From: Congeria kusceri
Taxonomy: Eukaryota; Mollusca; Bivalvia; Myida; Dreissenidae
Assembly (NCBI GenBank): GCA_027627225.1
Contig: CM051029.1
Coordinates: 6,877,190-6,941,189, forward strand
DNA length: 64,000 nt
Reading direction: 5' to 3'
Numbering within the stretch: position 1 is the stretch's first letter; every line of letters begins with the position of its first letter. A program made the translations under genes and the position numbers. Under the pieces are notes generated by a model, which saw nothing but the letters and a program-made list of their open reading frames with translations, did not search any database and was not told where the DNA came from. This document shows, one piece after another, positions 1 through 13,400 of this stretch.

Positions 1-1229
1 CATTTTAATATGTCGCTAATGCTCGCTTTGTGTAGTAAATTCAATGCAAATTAATACATTTTAATTTATGTGATTAATTATGAAAATTATACGTATATTC
101 TTCATTTATATCGTATTTGGTCATTTAATTATTGAATACCACTAACAGCGCTGTTGATCCTAGTGTTGAGTCTCTCAAAAGAAATACAAGTTCTGAATTG
201 ATTAATCAATTCTGCCTCGCTTAATTGTTTCTGCGTAACAGTATGATCCGCATCAGTGCAACAACGAAGCAATTTTGCATACGGCGTATAAGATAACAAA
301 CATAAGCTTGTCTGCTTATTATTGCGTACATTTCCAGATTCTAGTGTTTGATATCGCTGCTATGAATCCATAACTCCTTGCTAACTGATAAGTCCGTGCT
401 AACTGAACATGCTACAAGAAAGAAAATTGTAAGCAACGTCACTATGAAAAATATCCATGTTTTACTAAACACGTATTTTTTTTTGTCTTAGTCTGTATAG
501 TTTGCACACACATACATATATAAATTTGTCTTTTGATTATTGCGTACCTATACAGTTTGGGATCCCTTTGAAAAGATGTATCGGTGGTAATATGTTTAAT
601 CCGTTATCATCCGCTGCAACTGCAGTCCCTTCAAATATGTACATTTAGTGTTCAGGTAATATTTAATTACCTGAACACAAACATGTTCTATTTTAGTAAA
701 TATCGTTTTATTTCAGCATGTTTGTTTTTTATGTCATAAACTAACTACATTTTGTATAGGGAATTTCACATTGTAAGATAATATATCAGCTGCAATATAA
801 TTATGAGAAAGTATGCTTCTACACGTATAGTGTGTCTGCTAATTAAGCCCTACCTCTACCATCACTACTGCCCGCTATTTCTTCAACAGCCCCTTCAGAT
901 ACATATGGTATGGGGTATTTAATGAATAATGCCTAAACACAAACACATCTGTACTTTATGTAATTGTAGTTGTTATTTAAATGTGTCGCCAAATAACTGT
1001 CGTCAAATAACTAGACGCACTTCTTGAAGGGAATTTAAATTGAAAGACAATACATTGGCAGCAACGTAATTATGGGAAATTTATGTACGATTGAACACCT
1101 ATTTTTTAATATTATTTCCTGCCTATTGCGTTGCTTTAAATCTTTGTAACGAAACTTCTGCCACATGCATATATCGTTGTATTGGAATGCAGTTTAAGGT
1201 AATTGTGTTATTGTAGAGTTTTCAAATCT
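1..1229. other. No gene seen; AT-rich flank
   Basis: AT-rich sequence with scattered short open frames. I see no splice-bounded exon, transposon protein or clear repeat here. It lies 3' of the minus-strand gene whose membrane exon is at 1340-1444, so an unseen tail exon or 3' UTR of that gene could be within it. Confidence 0.5.
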
Positions 1230-1339
1230 TTAATGAACTTCATATGGAATTAACGTCCTATGTTTCTGTATCATTAACACATCAAATATAAAGTTAGGTA
1301 TATTACTTTTGCGACATTTGCTGCAATATTGTTTCCGAC

Positions 1340-1444
1340 CTGTTTTGCAATAATTGCGAAAGAAGCAAAGTAGAATCCCAATTGTCCCGCCTGCGACGCA
1401 TAAACAGGCAAAAACAATTCCGGCGATTGCTTCGTCGTTTAGCT
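1340..1444 (-). CDS. Transmembrane exon of short Ig receptor gene G1
   Basis: This minus-strand exon is bounded by a pyrimidine-rich acceptor (CTTCCCCCCAG) and a GT donor (ACAG/GTCGGA). Both boundaries are in phase 1, like the other exons in this window. It encodes ELNDEAIAGIVF, then a hydrophobic Cys/Gly-rich helix ending LLCFFRNYCKTG, so it looks like a single membrane span followed by basic cytoplasmic residues. The donor could be unused: the frame stays open to 1230 and would add a Cys- and Lys-rich tail ending PYEVH. It probably belongs with the Ig exon at 2554-2865 upstream on the same strand. A type I membrane protein is inferred. Confidence 0.5.
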
Positions 1445-2252
1445 CTGGGGGGAAGATTCGCATGAAATATGAAATAAAATATGCATAAAGTGCTTATGTC
1501 TTCTATTGGCAGCATATATTTAACGGTAACTTTCATATGCAATTACATATAAGCAATACCTTATAGTTTAATAATTTGTTTAATAATCTCATCTTGCAAA
1601 CAATTGAAATCATATTCACGACGCATTAAACTAGTGGTACATGGGAATATGTGTTAAGATTGTACTACCCATTACGTATTGGGTGTACATTTCGACGCTT
1701 TTGTTTTATCATGTGTCTTTTAATTTATTAATCTAAACCACTTGAGAAGACACGTTCGTTTTATACAACGACCATGTAAATACAAACTAGACGTTGATAA
1801 TACACAGTCGACAACAACATTAATCGCTGCAATAATCCATAAAAGATTTGCGTCATTTGCGTTTTCTTGAGATTTCTTTTATTTTTCTAACAATTTTGTC
1901 TTGCTTTTTCTGAAGCTACACACACGATTGTAAAATAAGTTATATTACCCCAAAATAATGTTCAATTTTTTATATTGTCAAATATATATTCTTCCTTAAC
2001 AAAACATTTCTCTCTTGAATGGATTTTCTTTTATTTGTATTTGTAAAAGGTATACCCTGTGTGCAGAAAACTAGTGCAACGTGATACTGTTTCACGACAA
2101 AAATATAGTACCTGTTGAATGTCCATGTGTATTTCCCGACGTTGACGGTGTTGTTGCTAAATAAATAGAGATATTTAAAATATTTACTGCTATGTATATT
2201 TTGAGCAAGACTACAATTACTTTAAGAGCACAATGATTATAAAAACAACACA

Positions 2253-2297
2253 ACAGCAACAACAACAACAATACTACTACTACCACTACTACTGCTG

Positions 2298-2328
<31 letters not shown>

Positions 2329-2487
2329 TACTACTACTACTTCTACTAGTAATAATAATAATAATAATAATTATTATTATTATTATTATTATAATTATTA
2401 TTACAATAATAATACTAATAATAATAATAAAAATAAAAATAATAATAATAATAATATCATCATCATCATTATCATCATCATCACAAA

Positions 2488-2521
<34 letters not shown>

Positions 2522-2550
2522 GTAATATAGCAATAACAATAATAATAATA
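2253..2550. repeat. Triplet microsatellites (ACT)n then (AAT)n
   Basis: An imperfect ACA/ACT array (about 2253-2347) runs into AAT/TTA arrays with interruptions (about 2349-2550). On the minus strand the array starts right at the splice donor of the Ig exon ending at 2554, so it lies in an intron. Its long translations are low-complexity artefacts. Confidence 0.9.
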
Positions 2551-2553
2551 AAC

Positions 2554-2865
2554 CTGGTGTTTTTTCCAAGCAGATTGTCTTCGTGTTGGTATTGTTGGGT
2601 TTAGAGCAGCTATACGTTCCTGACGTAGTTCCGTTAAAATATATAACAGTTAAGAATACAGACGTCAAGTTCGTGGAGAAAACCGTGTACACTCCAACGC
2701 TTGTTGGCTCAATGTCACAGTTTATTAATAGAGACCCATAACAGTATGTTTGATTATTTAACATTATATTGATGTTTGTCCACCTATCCAACTGTAGTTA
2801 AACAACAGCACCACATTCTGTTCTCCAATGTCAGCATATTGCTTGTCGCAGGCAGCTGAAAAAGT
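2554..2865 (-). pseudogene. V-like Ig exon of gene G1, frameshifted
   Basis: The exon runs from acceptor TTTTTCAG to donor ACCAG/GTTTAT. The first part reads ACDKQYADIGEQNVVLLF then NYSWIGGQ. The second part, in another frame, reads CYGSLLINCDIEP, VYTVFSTNLTSVFLTV and NGTTSGTYSCSKPNN. The order matches the Ig exons at 28323 and 31571 (N-rich W core, Cys pair, GVY, SGxYSCS), so it is one V-like Ig domain about 100 residues long. A one-base change near TGGACAAACATC splits the frame. It is either a pseudogene or an assembly error; the rest is well preserved. The partner membrane exon is at 1340-1444. Confidence 0.6.
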
Positions 2866-3549
2866 GTGAATTTTTGTTGGAACAGTAAGAAATTTACATA
2901 CACAACTGGCATGAATCAATGAAACACGTTGCTTCTCATATGCAATGAACATTTGTTTGTAAAGTAAGTATGTGTTACCTACAGCTTTATAAAGTTTCAT
3001 AAGTGTTGCCAATATTCCTATTAAACTGTACACAAACATGGGTTACCACAATGCGTATGCTGCGTATACAAACACATGACACTGACACGGTACAACTTAA
3101 GTAGTTTTATCGAAAATCAATGCTCTTAAACGGCATTGCCATTTTACTCATCGTTGATTATTGGGTACTTGTCTTAAAGAAGATATTAGATCCCATATAT
3201 GAATAAAAACACTTTAAGGAGCACGTTCTCGATACAATAAAGTCGCGATTTATAATTTAAACTTTATATGGATGTCCGAGTTAATAGTGACTACTCGTTA
3301 TATCGATTGATTTATTGTAAATGTATTGTGTACTCTTTAATATGAAACACTTAAAATGGCATGCATCCATAAGATAAACAAAAGCCTAGAAACATAATAT
3401 TTAGATTTTAAGCTAGAGACTAATTGTTAATATAACACATTACAATGTGAACAACACAAGATAAAACAAATATTCAAACTGGGGTAATCGCATTATACTG
3501 TTCCCATTAAGATAAAGAAAATTAAACGATTTTAGAGGAGATAAACTAT

Positions 3550-3736
3550 TTACCATTTCAGCACGTGAGTTGTGTTTTGTTCGCAATCAACATAGCCGTT
3601 TCTGTCCGAACTGTAATTTGTAATATGTCATTTGACAAAAACAACGAAAGTCTGAAGGCTGAAGCTTTATAGCATTTTCAGCAGTTAAAAAGAAAGTAGC
3701 AATGAACAACATGAGTTTTGCGCTCTTAATTTTCAT
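3550..3736 (-). pseudogene. Candidate signal-peptide exon of G1, uncertain
   Basis: From an ATG at 3736 on the minus strand, a basic start (MKIKSAK) and hydrophobic core (LMLFIATFFLTAENA) look like a secretory signal. Unlike the other signal exons here there is no phase-1 G/GT donor directly after it. Further on, a different frame reads NYSSDRNGYVDCEQNTTHV and ends at a possible donor (TG/GTAAAT). This may be a first exon with a frameshift, or two eroded exons. It lies about 0.7 kb upstream of the G1 Ig exon. Confidence 0.3.
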
Positions 3737-3956
3737 AAGTCATCCTTTATTAAAAGGTAAACGATATTTGTGAATATTATTACACAGCAGAATTGTAATA
3801 TTAATAAGATTCACTCTTCATCGATAACCGTGATGTCAAAAATGTAGGTTTTTGTTTGTTTGTTGATTTTGTAACCTTTAATACCTTTATTCACCTTGTT
3901 CATAGGTATGTGCAGGTCGAGGTCATCCTGCTCCATACCTTATAATATATGTTGTC

Positions 3957-4048
3957 AGTAAGCATAATTTGTATTTTAGTATACAAAGTATATATATATA
4001 TATATATATATACATACTTTGTATACTAACATATAAATTATGCTTACT
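3957..4048. repeat. 92-bp foldback palindrome with (TA)n centre
   Basis: The left arm starts AGTAAGCATAATTTGTATTT and continues TAGTATACAAAGTAT. The right arm is the near-perfect reverse complement (ATACTTTGTATACTA, then a close match to the outer part). An AT dinucleotide run forms the centre. Arms are about 40 bases with only a few mismatches. It could be a small foldback element or a cruciform-forming repeat. Confidence 0.8.
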
Positions 4049-4519
4049 ATATATATATATATCATAACACAATATAATTTTAGCATCTTGACATTTTACC
4101 GTGAATGTTATAGTAGAGGTAAATACAAATATTTTATATAAATACATGATGAAAGTAAGAACAACTCCATGCAAACACACACACATGCACATACACTAGC
4201 ATACATACAAACGCACTTAAGTGTGAGAAATGGAAACACAGGTTTGGACTAGCGACAAATATGTACGAGGAATTAAATCAGAGACATATAAGCAGACTAT
4301 GGTATTGTGGTTTCAGGTAGTGGTAAGAAATACTCAAAACAATAACATAATTATGGTATTGGTTCGGCAATTAGCTGTACAATTGCCCGGTTCTGAAGTT
4401 CTTTTTCTTGACTTTTGACATTGTTTTGAATTGTAAATGCTGAATGAAGACTAGTATTATTTCTAGAATTGATGGTATTATCCCCTTGCTCTTACATAGG
4501 AATAATTTGTTTTCTACGA

Positions 4520-7500
4520 TAAGAATATTTATTTCAGTAATATTTCTTTTTGAAATTCAATTATCATAGTTTGACCATAAAATTCAAAATATCTTTGCAC
4601 ATTATGTGAACATAAAAATTCAATAACATAATCAACAATCCTCTGTGTAAAACTGCAATCACATAACAGGTGTTCAATATATTCTTCATTTTCATTACAA
4701 AAAGTGCATAAGTTATCATGTACAATATTCATTTTATATCATAAAGTTTTGATTCCTGTGAGTATGTGCACTATTCTTGTCTGAAACCAGTGTATGTATC
4801 TCTGGATATGTTACAACAAGAGTATGTACTTTTTTCCTTTAATGTAATTGAAAAGTGTATTCCACTTTGATTGGCAAGTTGGTATATCTGTATTAATTGT
4901 AAATGTTTTATAAACAATTTTGCATCACAATACTGTTGTTTAAGTAAAATGATATAAATGCACATTCTACATTTGGCTTTTTAATAAGCTGAACGCCTGA
5001 TGACATGATACAAGTCTTCACAGTTCTAATTAATCCTTCTTTAAATAGAAAGTTAATGTTTACACCAATATATCTTTCAAAAACAGTCTTTCTTAAAAAT
5101 TGTCCAGAGGTGCTAACAATATCTTTAACATATCGAATTCCATTCTCATACATATATTTATTATGTATACTATTTAAACCTATTTAAAATTGTGGTTATA
5201 AAATAAAGGCATATTAAGTATATCTTTACACTGAATAACAACTTGCTTATTAATATCCTCAATATAACATGCAAGTTCATAATCTATTTAGTGATTTAAT
5301 GACCGTTATCTTCACCAGGGGTGTTAAATTTATTATATTCCAAAAATTTATAATATTTTTCTAGTTTTGTAAGTTTACTTGAGAAGTCGATATCTGTAAT
5401 TTTCATCAACATCAAAAAAATGCCTAAAACTGTACAATAGGTTCTGTCCCAGACTGGTTTATACTTAGTTTTAATTGAATGTGTGGTGTACTTTTTGGAG
5501 CCAATCCATATTAAATGTGTTTTGTCATAATTGTTTTAAAATCCAGAACGCGGCAAAGTCATTTATAATATCAAGAGTAGCATTGAGGGAAGTATATGTG
5601 CCATCCAAAAAGAGAGATGTATCATCGGCAAACTGAGAAATGTCATATTCAATGTTTTGGAGCTCTATTCCTTTTAATTATATATTAATTGCGTATTTGT
5701 ATTGCCAAATTTCAGCGCATATAATACAAATAAACGAGCTTATCCGAATTCCTTTTGCCTGCAACCTCTTTCTATTGTAATGAAATGTGAGAAGAACAAA
5801 TTGATTTGAATTTAAGTCTTGGTGTTATACATGAAATGGGATATCGAATTGTTGAATGTTTCTCCAAAATTTAAATAATTCAATGTCTTTTCTATAAAAT
5901 CAAACTCACTGATATCGAACTCCTTTTCAAAATCAATGGTCATCAACAGTCCAGGGATATTGACATCTTTTGTATATTTCATAATATCATATACCAGTCT
6001 AGTATTCTCCCCAATATACCTGCCTTTAATAAATCCTGTCTGATCTTTAGAAATCAAAGTATCAAGGATAATTTTTAATTTGTTGGCAATTGTGCCAGAT
6101 GAAAGTTTGTAGAAAACGTTTAAAAGTTAAAAAGAATTGTGAAGCAAACATGTAGTTACATTTATAGACATAATGACTATAGCCAGATAACTGTGTAATG
6201 CATGTATTTAATAGTATGTATGTATATTTTAGATTTGCTGATTGTTAAACATTTAGGCGCGGTGTACTACTTTTTTCCTTATTATGTTATAACTTTAATA
6301 GACCGTCTAACATTTGAAACGAAACTAACAAAACTGTTTTTTGAATTACTTTATGTTTAAAATCCGTATGAATATGTACTAACGAAACAAATGCATGCAT
6401 GATTATATCCTTGTACCATTTGTATATGTTTATATGTATGCTTTTATGTATATTTGTATAATTTATAGGACGAAAATAAAGGTGCATAATGAAAAAAAAA
6501 AACCTTTAAAAGTGTTAAGGGTCTTAACTCTTTTAAGACGTGTCGGGGTCTATTTTCTTTAGGTATACGTGAGATTATTCATGTGTTGAGTTATTGACAT
6601 GGATCCAGAGGTAAAAGCATAGTTAAGACTTATTGCAACATAATGACCAAAATTTGTCCAAAAAACTATGCTGTAAAGCCATATGATCCCGAGCCTTTAT
6701 CACGTTTCATATGTTTTAATTGCATTCCAGTGTTACAAGGCCTTCTAGTTATTGCGATTGTTCGTCACTTAATTTAACAATTTGTATGCCATTAAGATCT
6801 TCATGTATATTATAACTTTCATTATTTACAGATTGTGAGTATAATACTTTGTAAACGTGTGCAGCTTCATTTAAAATATCATTGTGGTCAAACGTTTATT
6901 TACCTTCATCATTTTCAACAAAGGGAGTGAAATTGTTTTCCTAGAAGCATATTGTGTTTCTAGGTTACAGAAATGTTTTGAGGGTGTTTCAAAATCATCG
7001 ATCCATTTAGCCCTAGCTCTTATAAAAGAACCTTTAATTTTTGTGTTTCGAATATTTTGAAGTTCTTGATGCAATAAATTAAATTCTTCCATATTTTAAT
7101 GCGTTACATTTTTTTTTCCTTTTAATTCAACTGCTTTTAAGATATCATCTTCTCTTTCATTAGTCTTTTTGGATTTGTAGCTCGAGTACGATATTGTTAA
7201 ACCTCTGATTTCCATTAACAAATTTTCTAAAAAAATGTGTTCATGTAATTTCCACATAATTCAAAGATTCAATATTGTAGACAGGCAAGGCATATTGTTT
7301 CTTTACATCTTCTATCTTTTTTTGTATACAATTTAAGTATTCTACATCATAGAGCAAATAATGATTACATTTCCATAGTCCTTTTCCATGTTCTACCTTA
7401 CCAAAATTCAATTCCAAAGCAATAGGAGAATGAGCTGATCTCTAACTTTCCTGAATATAAGAACTTATAATATACGGTATATAATTACTAGTGACTAAAA

Positions 7501-7975
7501 AGAAGTCCAGTTTGGCGTGTTAGACAGAGTTAGGTTTTCGCCATGTGAAATTTTTCACATCACCAATTATTAGCCTAAATGTATCTACCAGACTTCTATT
7601 ATTGATTTCAGAAGATAACAGTTCCATTGACTTCTTATAATTGACTTAATCAATATTTTCATTCAGTACAATATTAAAATCTCCGAACATATCATATAAA
7701 ACTCATTTCCTATTGTATCAATTATGTTGACAATTTTACTTAAAAACAAGGGAGTATCATTATTTGGTCCATGCAAAGAACAAATAGTAAGTTTATCTTT
7801 ATCAATTGTTAAATATAAGCTTAAATAATTTCGTAATGAATCTCTTTCTATGGGATGCACTTTAACAGGCAATTTTGTTTCAAATAAAACACAGCATTTA
7901 ATTTTTCTAAATAGTTAGAAAGATCTTTTATTTTTAAAACATCATTTAAACCCCGGCAATTGTAAGAAATCTTTT
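4520..7975 (-). mobile_element. Decayed Tx1/L1-type LINE (ORF2 remnants)
   Basis: Reading down the minus strand, pieces of one non-LTR retrotransposon ORF2 appear in the right order. The endonuclease start resembles NCRGLND (about 7950), followed by TICSLHGPNNDTPLF (about 7790). The linker has GSFIRARAKWIDDFETPS (about 7020). The reverse transcriptase has KDQTGFIKGRYIGENTRL (about 6050) and the catalytic FADD (5621-5632, in QFADDTSLFLDGT). The C-terminal Cys/His segment has CTFCNENEEYIEHLLCDC (about 4690). Many stops and frameshifts make it inactive. Family placement rests on remembered motif style. About 0.65 kb between 6130 and 6780 does not read as LINE. Confidence 0.8.
6130..6780. other. 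Non-LINE insertion or rearranged segment inside LINE
   Basis: The reverse-transcriptase match stops near 6130 (residues SSGTIANKLKIILDTLISK end here reading outward). The linker match resumes near 6870. The N-terminal RT part expected between them is missing, and this AT-rich stretch shows no LINE-like reading frame. It may be a deletion combined with an insertion. Confidence 0.4.
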
Positions 7976-9489
7976 ACATTTTACATATTCCATGTAAATG
8001 ATGAGCTTTTCATTTGACATGCAAAAACATTTACTAACAAGCAATACTTTTTATCTTCGTTCAAACAAACAAAAAACTAACAGGATTAAACTATAAGCAT
8101 TAAGTGCTTATTACAAAATACTCAACTATATAAAAGCATATAGTTATTAGAGAATTCTAATTTATATTCATATAACTTTTAAGTACAATATGCATTTAAA
8201 TACAGTGCTATGAGCAATACTCTCAACACATTTATTAATCAATTAATAAACTATGCATATAATAGTCGCAGAAAAAAAGACAGCAACTCAATATTGTTTA
8301 CATGTCTATAAATAGTACTGACTATGCAGATAAAAACAAGTCTCGTGCATGTATATGTCATAACATGAAGAAATCATTAAACAGTATGAACATTCATTCA
8401 GTAGCTTAAATCCTTTGTTAATATTACATATTGTACTTTACAACATGTTGTAATGTAATTATTTATTCATAATAAACAAAATATGTTGTTATGTTATGTT
8501 ATATATTAAGGATACAAATTATTAACATTTTTTTTTGAAAAATATAATGGTTATTTTCTTTCTTCAAACAAATTTATATATACTTTATGAAAAGTCCCTT
8601 GATACGTTAATATTCCAATAAAGACAGGATAACTGACTAGTTTTCTGAAACATATGTCAGTGAAAAATATTTGATAGTGAAAGGTTATATGAATAGATTT
8701 GCATTTTTTTTAATGTAACAGACACAACTTTAAGTCTAATGTTTATTGTACACTATTCCCAATACTTAACTTCATGAAGAAACATTTGATAATAGAAAAA
8801 AGCATGGCATTTGTTATTAATAAAAAAGACAAAAACTTATATATGCTAGTGTTCTATTTCCAACACTATTATAACAAGTAACCAGTACTATAGTTCAGCT
8901 GTCTCTTTTAAAACAGCATGTACAACTGCTTTTAAATAGATGAGAGAATATCTTATGGTGAGTATTATAGAGTTTTTTTTCGGTAGACATAATTTATATC
9001 TTTAGACTAATTATTTATACAAAACTATCCAGGCGCAAGTAGGTGTTTTGTTGTTTTTAAATACCATGGACACAACACTTTTATAATTTGCATACACACT
9101 GAAACATGTATACAAATTTATGTATATGAATATACCAAGGGCACAACAATTTTATACTTTGCATTTACACACAGACATGTCTACAAACTTATTTATATTA
9201 ATACGTATGTAAAGTGATATATGCTTATGTTACTTTTACCAAATAAATTATATGTTTAAAGCTATGACCTCTTGCCCATTTTTAACAAATCGAAATACTC
9301 ATAACAAAGTTGTATATGTTACTTCTACCAATTAAGTAAATTTAATTAAAGCTACCAACTCATGCACATATTGAATTACCCGAAATACTCATTACAAGTA
9401 TTTTCATGTTTTAAATACATATATATAAATATTAATACGTGATTATTTCAGGCACATATTAAGTGAACAGAGAAGCAAGGTAAAACTGG
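7976..9489. other. No gene seen; AT-rich spacer
   Basis: AT-rich sequence with no splice-bounded exon, transposon protein or clear repeat family that I can recognise. It probably contains the promoter of gene A near its right end, but no motif is convincing. Confidence 0.45.
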
Positions 9490-9541
9490 ATGCTCAAACT
9501 CTTCTGTCTTCTTGTGATGTCAAAAATGTTAGTCCTGTCGG
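9490..9541 (+). CDS. Gene A exon 1: candidate signal peptide
   Basis: ATG at 9490 begins a short basic then hydrophobic segment, MLKLFCLLVMSKMLVLSG. A possible donor follows in phase 1 (TCG G/GTTATG). The other signal exons in this window end the same way (one base G, then GT). The donor is weak (GTTATG) and the intron to 10852 is 1.3 kb, so this choice is tentative. Confidence 0.45.
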
Positions 9542-10429
9542 GTTATGGTATTTCCACACTTTATTTATTGTCTCAACGTTCAATCTCTGGTGCGATGATT
9601 TGTATGTATTTACGCACCAAGTCTTTGTGTTGTTATATCAGCATTTAATCAGCGTTGTTTCCATATATGTCCTCTACTAGTCACCTGTCTGTTCCAACGT
9701 TATACGTTTATATGTTCCAAACATAATCTCTCGCATCTACGACATAGGAACTACGACCTTCGACCCCTCAAATATACGCTCACCATCTATATAAAAACAT
9801 TAATTGGGTCTGAGAATAACGAAATGTTTTAATGTCCAAATCCTAACAATATACATAAATGAATGTATTAACTGATAATTAAACGTGCACATAATGAATG
9901 ACACACATACATGCAAATAATCATATGTTATCATGTATACTGACAAGCAGTTAAATACGTTATACGATATATAAAAAAACAATAATGTTGAAATTTATAT
10001 TTACTCCAATATTCGTTTCCCTTTTATTCCTCCACAGATGCACCACACCATCAATTTAAGCACAGTGTTCCCTAGAAGTCGTTTCCTGCACAAAAGTCCC
10101 ATTAGGCCAACACACTCGTCAAGCAGTTAATTTATCCCCTTGGGATATAACATATCCTACGATCCTCTTAGGACTTTGAAATACGTCCTTCTTTTAAAAG
10201 CGACAACAGCAATCTCCCCGAACACCACAATAACACAACCCCGCCGTGCACGATCAACACCCAGTATAGGTAATAGATCACGCACAATTTACCAGGGAAT
10301 TTCACGGTTTACATTTAGTGAAATATATCAGGAAAAAAAATCAAAATATTTAGCCTTGATACAGGAACAGATAATAACACAAACAGGGCACTTGAAAAGT
10401 AGTAGTAGTAGTAGTAGGAGTAGTAGTAG

Positions 10430-10498
<69 letters not shown>

Positions 10499-13400
10499 CA
10501 GTAGTAGAAGTAGTAGTAGAAGTAGTATTATTTAATTTAGTATTAGCATTAGTGTTAGTATTAGTATTAGTATTAATATTGGTATTAGTATGAGTATTAG
10601 TAGCAGTAATTGAAGTACAAGACGTTGAAGTAGCAGCAGTATTCTTCGTAGTTGTAGTACGTAGTATTATTTAATTTAGTATTAGTATTAATAGTAATGT
10701 TAGTATTGGTATTAGTATAAGTATTAGTATTAGCACAGCTATCAGTATGAGTATTAGTATCAGTATTGCTTTTATTATTAAATGATACTGTATATGGGCA
10801 TTAAAAATCATTCATTACTATCAATCGTTATACAAACGTTTTTTTCTTTAGTGGGTGACAATCAAAGCTTAAAACTGGCTGTGGATGTAAACGATGTGTT
10901 CGTCAACAACAGACTGGTATTTACATGTTCTACACCATTGCCGGTTACTGCTGTTCAATGGCGACGTTTGCCCAAAGGTTCCAATGTTGAACTACTCGTT
11001 GTGGTTCATGAGTTTGTAAACCCAATTTGTCAGGCTACCTATTTGACCGATAATTTAGAATGCTTCTGTAATTCAACAACTGTGTACACGTGCGCAATCA
11101 AAGCCGTAAGCGTACACAACGATGGTGACAGATGGCGTTGTTCCGCAGGAATTAATGGACTGACAACGTACAGTAACAGTTGCACCATAGACGTTTTAAG
11201 TAAGCATATATATTGAACCCAAAGCCACAAAATATATGTAAGGAAAATCAATGTGTAATTAATTATTTGAAATAACTGGATATAATTATACAAAAAAATA
11301 TGCATCGATATAATTTACCACTAAATAAGTGTTTAAATCTTATATCTTTGAAATCAGTTGTTACTATGTAAACTGTTATACCCTTTCGCTTAAGATTAGG
11401 TTACCTTAGTGGAGAAATACTAATTGTGCAATGGCGACTAATCCTTTAAACGTTTAAATAATATAATAATATTTGGAAAGTTAATAAAGGCCTATTTGAT
11501 AACGATGCAACGTTTTTCATCGTTACTAGAATACGCAAACAAAATAAACTTAGTATTTAACAACTTCTTCAATGCTCTCCGACGACATAAGCATCAAGGA
11601 AAGGTTTAATTCTTAAATGTTATGTTATTTGTTATAAATACAACATAATGATAATAAATTTAAGTCAACTATTATGTTAATTGTTCACATGTGTAATTGT
11701 TACTTTATCTCAGATGATGTGGTGCATGTATCTTAATAATCAATTAAATACTTGTTTATTCCAGTAAAACTCAGCACTCTGACATTGCTCCCACGATCTG
11801 TATTAGCCGTGTCTTACCCTATATACAATGCCACTTCTACATTCACATGCATCACTTCACAGAGTAGTCCAGCGGCAACTATTCAATGGTTCGAAGATGA
11901 CGTAAACATAACAGATAAATCAAGTTATGACTACATGTCTTATGTGGCTTCAAGTGTTCTAAGATATACATCAAGCTCGAAAAACAGCACGAACTTGTCG
12001 TGCGTGTCCACCTATGTATACCAGAACATAACCATAATGCTAAAGAATGGAACGGATTTGCAAATCCAATGCAAGTAATTCTTATTCATATTTTCATAAT
12101 CTGACATGATCGCGGAAATAGTACCATATGTACTGGAAGCTAAGTGTAAAACATTAAAACTATGCCACGATTATTGGGTTGATAGCAAAACAATGACGAC
12201 GTTCGAAGCTTTTACTAGTGTCCGCTTGTTTTGTGCCTTCATATATGGCTCTAGCTAGCAGGCTAATTTTATAATTGTCCTCTTAATTATGTGATGGCAT
12301 TGTTTAATACAAAATACATAGTTAATGTTAAGTGTACAGGTATTGTCGACATTAACGCAACACGTCATAATCATCTATAATATATATGTTTTGAAAATAC
12401 ATTTTAATTCATTTAAATTTAAATATGGATTTAGATCCAGTTTCCAAACCATTGTTGCTATGAATAAAAAACAGGTCAACGATACTGTATATATCCGAGA
12501 AAATGTCCCTGCTGTGTTCAGCTGTTTCTCTTCCGGATATCCGCCTCCGTCTTATCGCTGGACATACCCAAGGGGCAACGCGACCGGAGAAGTTGTGATG
12601 CTGCAGTTTGATCGTTCTTCTATTGCACAATCCATTTTATGTGTGGCGACTAACGCGTATTATTCGCTGAATGGATCGGATGTTACACAGTCAACAACAG
12701 ATAATACCGCATTAAAGATGAATGTGTCATGTGAGTTCATGCGTTTGTTGAAGGCTCTCATATAGTAAACAGTTGTGTTCGCAGTTTCTTTAATTAAAAC
12801 GTGTTTGAAATAATTGTAACCGATCCGTTATAAATTGTTATACCATAATTCTGCTTATTACATGCATATTTAAGAGTGCTTTAATCATATTCCAATACAT
12901 TTTCAGACCCTCCATCCTTCAAACGCTTCGTAAACAAGGCAAACAATGCCGATGGGTATACGTTTACTGATATTAACATAAGAGTAGTAAAAGGAGAGGA
13001 CATCGATATTGCATCTGAGTGGGACGCTAATCCATCGGCAACAGTATCCTGGCAGGGACAACATATCAAATCGCCTTCACTGACAGTGACTAATATACAG
13101 CAAGAAGCGACGTGGACGTGTCTTGCCTTTAACAATATTCTTGACGAATTTGGACAGGAAACACAAGCAACTGTACACCAGACCTTGTCAGTTTCTGTAT
13201 TATGTAAGTATAATATGAACGAATGGTGTGTAATTTATATTTGTGTATTATGTTTGTATTTTTGTGTTCATGTTGTTTGTGCGTATGCGTGCACATATGT
13301 GTTTTCAGATTATTAAAAACGTAATGTATAACGATTCTCATATATTGTTTAGGACAATAGCATGAATATTTGCATTGAATTACTCATACATGTATTATTG

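Noticed and set aside
2092..2791. Long poly-V/poly-L/poly-I/poly-S open frames
   Set aside because: They translate triplet microsatellites; only the non-repetitive Ig part at 2554-2865 is exon-like.
4230..4418. 62-residue plus-strand ORF starting METQVW
   Set aside because: No splice signals, no recognised domain, and located in AT-rich repeat flank; likely chance.
12071..12076. Using the GT at 12075 as donor of gene A exon 3
   Set aside because: It would leave exon 3 in phase 2, incompatible with every neighbouring exon; the GC donor keeps phase 1.
12881..13135. Minus-strand ORF over gene A exon 5
   Set aside because: Antisense shadow of a well-supported Ig exon.
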